Assembly (NCBI GenBank): GCA_903907925.1
Contig: CAIVQB010000092.1
Span: 122,598 to 186,597 of the forward strand
Direction of reading: 5' to 3'
DNA: 64,000 bases
Source: an uncultured Verrucomicrobiota bacterium
Lineage (GTDB): Bacteria; Verrucomicrobiota; Verrucomicrobiia; Limisphaerales; UBA9464
A model generated the notes under the pieces. The model saw nothing but the letters and a program-made list of their open reading frames with translations. It was not told the origin of the DNA and did not search any database. The translations under genes and the position numbers were made by a program. Positions 62,719-64,000 of the stretch are shown piece after piece. Within the stretch, counting starts at the first letter, position 1. Each line of letters starts with the position of its first letter.

Positions 62719-63622
62719 TCGTTTTCTGAGAAGGTCGTGAGGACTCGGATGCTGGTGGGACGGGGCGGGCTTCGGAACCCGCTGCCTCCGGCGCGGTGGC
62801 GACCGGAAGATCCGATCGATCCGGACGCCGCACGCCTCCCACGACTGCAATCTGGCCGGATTCATTCACCCGAAGTTCGGGGCGCCGGCCGGAAAACCGC
62901 CACGTTTGCCGCACACGGATTTCGCCGTCAGGATCGATGTCATGGTACCGGAAGTTGTCGGGCCCCAGTTGATGAAGAACGTGCAGATGACTCTGACGGT
63001 CCATGACCCAGCGCGGTGGTTCGAAGGTCACCATCGGTCCGAGTTGCAGGACCTTCAGGGTCTGCGATTCATTGGCGTCGGTCACCCGCAGATACAGGCG
63101 CAGATGCTTCAGAAAATTGGCCTGCTGGAGAATGAACTTGCGGTATTCCATGGAGCCATCGGGCTTTTGAAAACCGAAGGTCCGGTCCTCGTTCAAACGA
63201 ACGCCGTTGATGATTTCCACCAGCAGCGGGGCGCTTGCGAAGGTCTCCCGTCCGTCGATCGGAGTGAGCGTGGCGGTGATCCGGTAGGTGCCCGGTTGCT
63301 GCAGGGCGAACTGGGGTGCGATGTCGAACCGCAGCGTGCCGGTGGTGGACTGTTGCAGCGTGAACTCACCCACGTCGGCGGGCTCGGACACCTTGTTCAC
63401 CACGCCTCCGTCCGAGCGTTCCACGGTGAAGGCGATCCAGTGTGGATGGGTTCCCAGTTTCAACGGCGCGCCGGTGAAGTTCCCGATTTTCACGGCGACC
63501 TCCAGGCTTTCGGCGGGCAGGAATTGCTCCTGAGTGGTGGAAATTCGGACATCCACCTGGGCGCCTGCCGGTAGGACGATCCATCCGACCAGGGCAGCGA
63601 CGATGAGGGAAATGCGCTTCAT
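62690..63622 (-). CDS. Exported protein of unknown function
   Basis: A 310-residue protein with a signal peptide (MKRISLIVAALVGWIVLPAGA) and an Ig-like beta domain (about 22-145) with NFTGAPLKLGTHP and GTYRITATLTPIDG. A second region with SMEYRKFILQQANFLKHLRL follows (about 145-260). The tail is Pro/Ala/Ser-rich. No family is recognised. It lies upstream of the DUF481 gene, overlapping by 29 bp, so the two are probably expressed together. Confidence 0.7.
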   Translation of the reverse strand: MKRISLIVAALVGWIVLPAGAQVDVRISTTQEQFLPAESLEVAVKIGNFTGAPLKLGTHPHWIAFTVERSDGGVVNKVSEPADVGEFTLQQSTTGTLRFDIAPQFALQQPGTYRITATLTPIDGRETFASAPLLVEIINGVRLNEDRTFGFQKPDGSMEYRKFILQQANFLKHLRLYLRVTDANESQTLKVLQLGPMVTFEPPRWVMDRQSHLHVLHQLGPDNFRYHDIDPDGEIRVRQTWRFSGRRPELRVNESGQIAVVGGVRRPDRSDLPVATAPEAAGSEARPVPPASESSRPSQKTNAPATGTTR

Positions 63623-63922
63623 GAGGCGTCACACTAGGGAAAGGTGGATTGACTGCAAGGGGCTGGGTGTGTCGAACTTCCTCCGGAGCCGGCACCGGTG
63701 CCCGATTCCGAAACCCGCGAATCCGGGTCCGGAAGGGATGCGTCGGACGAAGGATTGTGAGTGTCAGACCAAAAACGCGTTGACACCCATTCCACCGGCT
63801 CCTATGAATTCGCGCCTCAATAAGAGTTGCAGGCGCGTGATTTCGGTTTCTTCGCCCGGTGAATGGACGGGAGGCTGAGATTTTTTGTCGTCGTAAGGCG
63901 GCGAAAGTGCCGACCAGGCAGT
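63623..63922. other. Intergenic leader upstream of the tRNA-like gene
   Basis: No protein gene is supported in these 300 bp. It contains the promoter-like element at 63780-63808. About 115 nt separate that element from the tRNA-like sequence. Confidence 0.5.
63780..63808 (+). promoter_or_regulatory. Sigma-70-like promoter
   Basis: TTGACA (63780-63785) is followed after 17 bases by TATGAA (63803-63808), close to the sigma-70 consensus. It would start transcription near 63815, about 110 nt before the tRNA-like gene. Confidence 0.55.
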
Positions 63923-63995
63923 GCCCAAGTAGCTCAGTTGGTAGAGCACGTCCTTGGTAAGGACGAGGTCACGGGTTCAAGCCCCGTCTCCAGCT
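63923..63995 (+). tRNA. tRNA-Thr(GGT)-like gene with a mispaired acceptor stem
   Basis: A tRNA cloverleaf is clear: the D stem (GCTC/GAGC), the anticodon stem CGTCC/GGACG with loop TTGGTAA (anticodon GGT, threonine), and the T stem ACGGG/CCCGT with loop TTCAAGC. The acceptor 5' strand is GCCCAAG and the 3' strand CTCCAGC. They pair at positions 1, 2, 6 and 7 but mismatch at three central positions (C-A, C-C, A-C). It may be a non-functional copy, a chimera, or a sequence error. The window ends 5 bases later, so what follows is unknown. Confidence 0.75.
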
Positions 63996-64000
63996 GTGCA

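Overview
The window looks like a high-GC chromosome segment of a Verrucomicrobiota bacterium, probably a Limisphaerales/Pedosphaera-like lineage. This is inferred from gene content, since there is no rRNA. The supporting features are PEP-CTERM proteins, a prepilin-type protein whose N-terminus ([16 protein letters not shown], then [12 protein letters not shown]) is typical of that phylum, a DUF6797 propeller protein, hopanoid radical-SAM genes, a complete mreBCD-PBP2-RodA shape operon, and many palindromic intergenic repeats. Nothing suggests a plasmid or prophage. No IS element, transposase, CRISPR array, rRNA or replication origin was seen.

Layout. 0-7.4 kb: end of a membrane acyltransferase, pheT, and a large hybrid histidine kinase. 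7.4-14.1 kb: a tiny possible membrane peptide, a secreted DUF6797 propeller, an Rrf2 regulator, a DUF885 zinc peptidase and a CNT nucleoside transporter. 14.2-18.8 kb: a lipoprotein, hpnH, a DUF433/DUF5615 toxin-antitoxin-like pair, hpnJ, a terminator and an FNR-type reductase. 18.9-23.2 kb: gcvT, gcvH, a NYN-domain nuclease, hisC and a copper-binding cupredoxin. 23.5-28.2 kb: der, an M42 aminopeptidase, folB and a HAD-Nudix fusion. 28.3-32.1 kb: an ECF sigma / anti-sigma / secreted protein operon and a COQ7-like di-iron protein. 32.4-37.1 kb: a PEP-CTERM protein, a prepilin-like protein, glycyl-tRNA synthetase and an AI-2E-type transporter. 37.1-42.3 kb: a repeat cluster, higBA, a DUF3500 protein and a coupled ymdB-hypothetical-xseA unit. 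42.4-51.1 kb: a lower-GC PEP-CTERM gene, a nested palindrome, and the mreB-mreC-mreD-mrdA-rodA-rng operon on the minus strand. 51.3-54.1 kb: two secreted esterase-like genes and an 0.9-kb palindrome field. 54.1-63.6 kb: uvrA coupled to a TPR protein, a convergent overlapping TPR protein, a DUF481 protein and a secreted protein. The window ends with a tRNA-Thr-like gene whose acceptor stem does not pair.

Best candidates for something undescribed. First, a HAD-Nudix fusion sits 6 bp upstream of folB and could supply the two folate steps between dihydroneopterin triphosphate and dihydroneopterin, but its HAD half has Ser where a typical phosphatase has its second Asp. Second, a DUF433/DUF5615 pair is stitched between hpnH and hpnJ by three successive 4-bp ATGA overlaps. 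Third, several different intergenic inverted-repeat families occur across the window, three of them in two copies each.

Starts were chosen by homology, signal peptides and overlap, so several N-termini are uncertain. Family names come from recognition of motifs and sequence style, not from searches.
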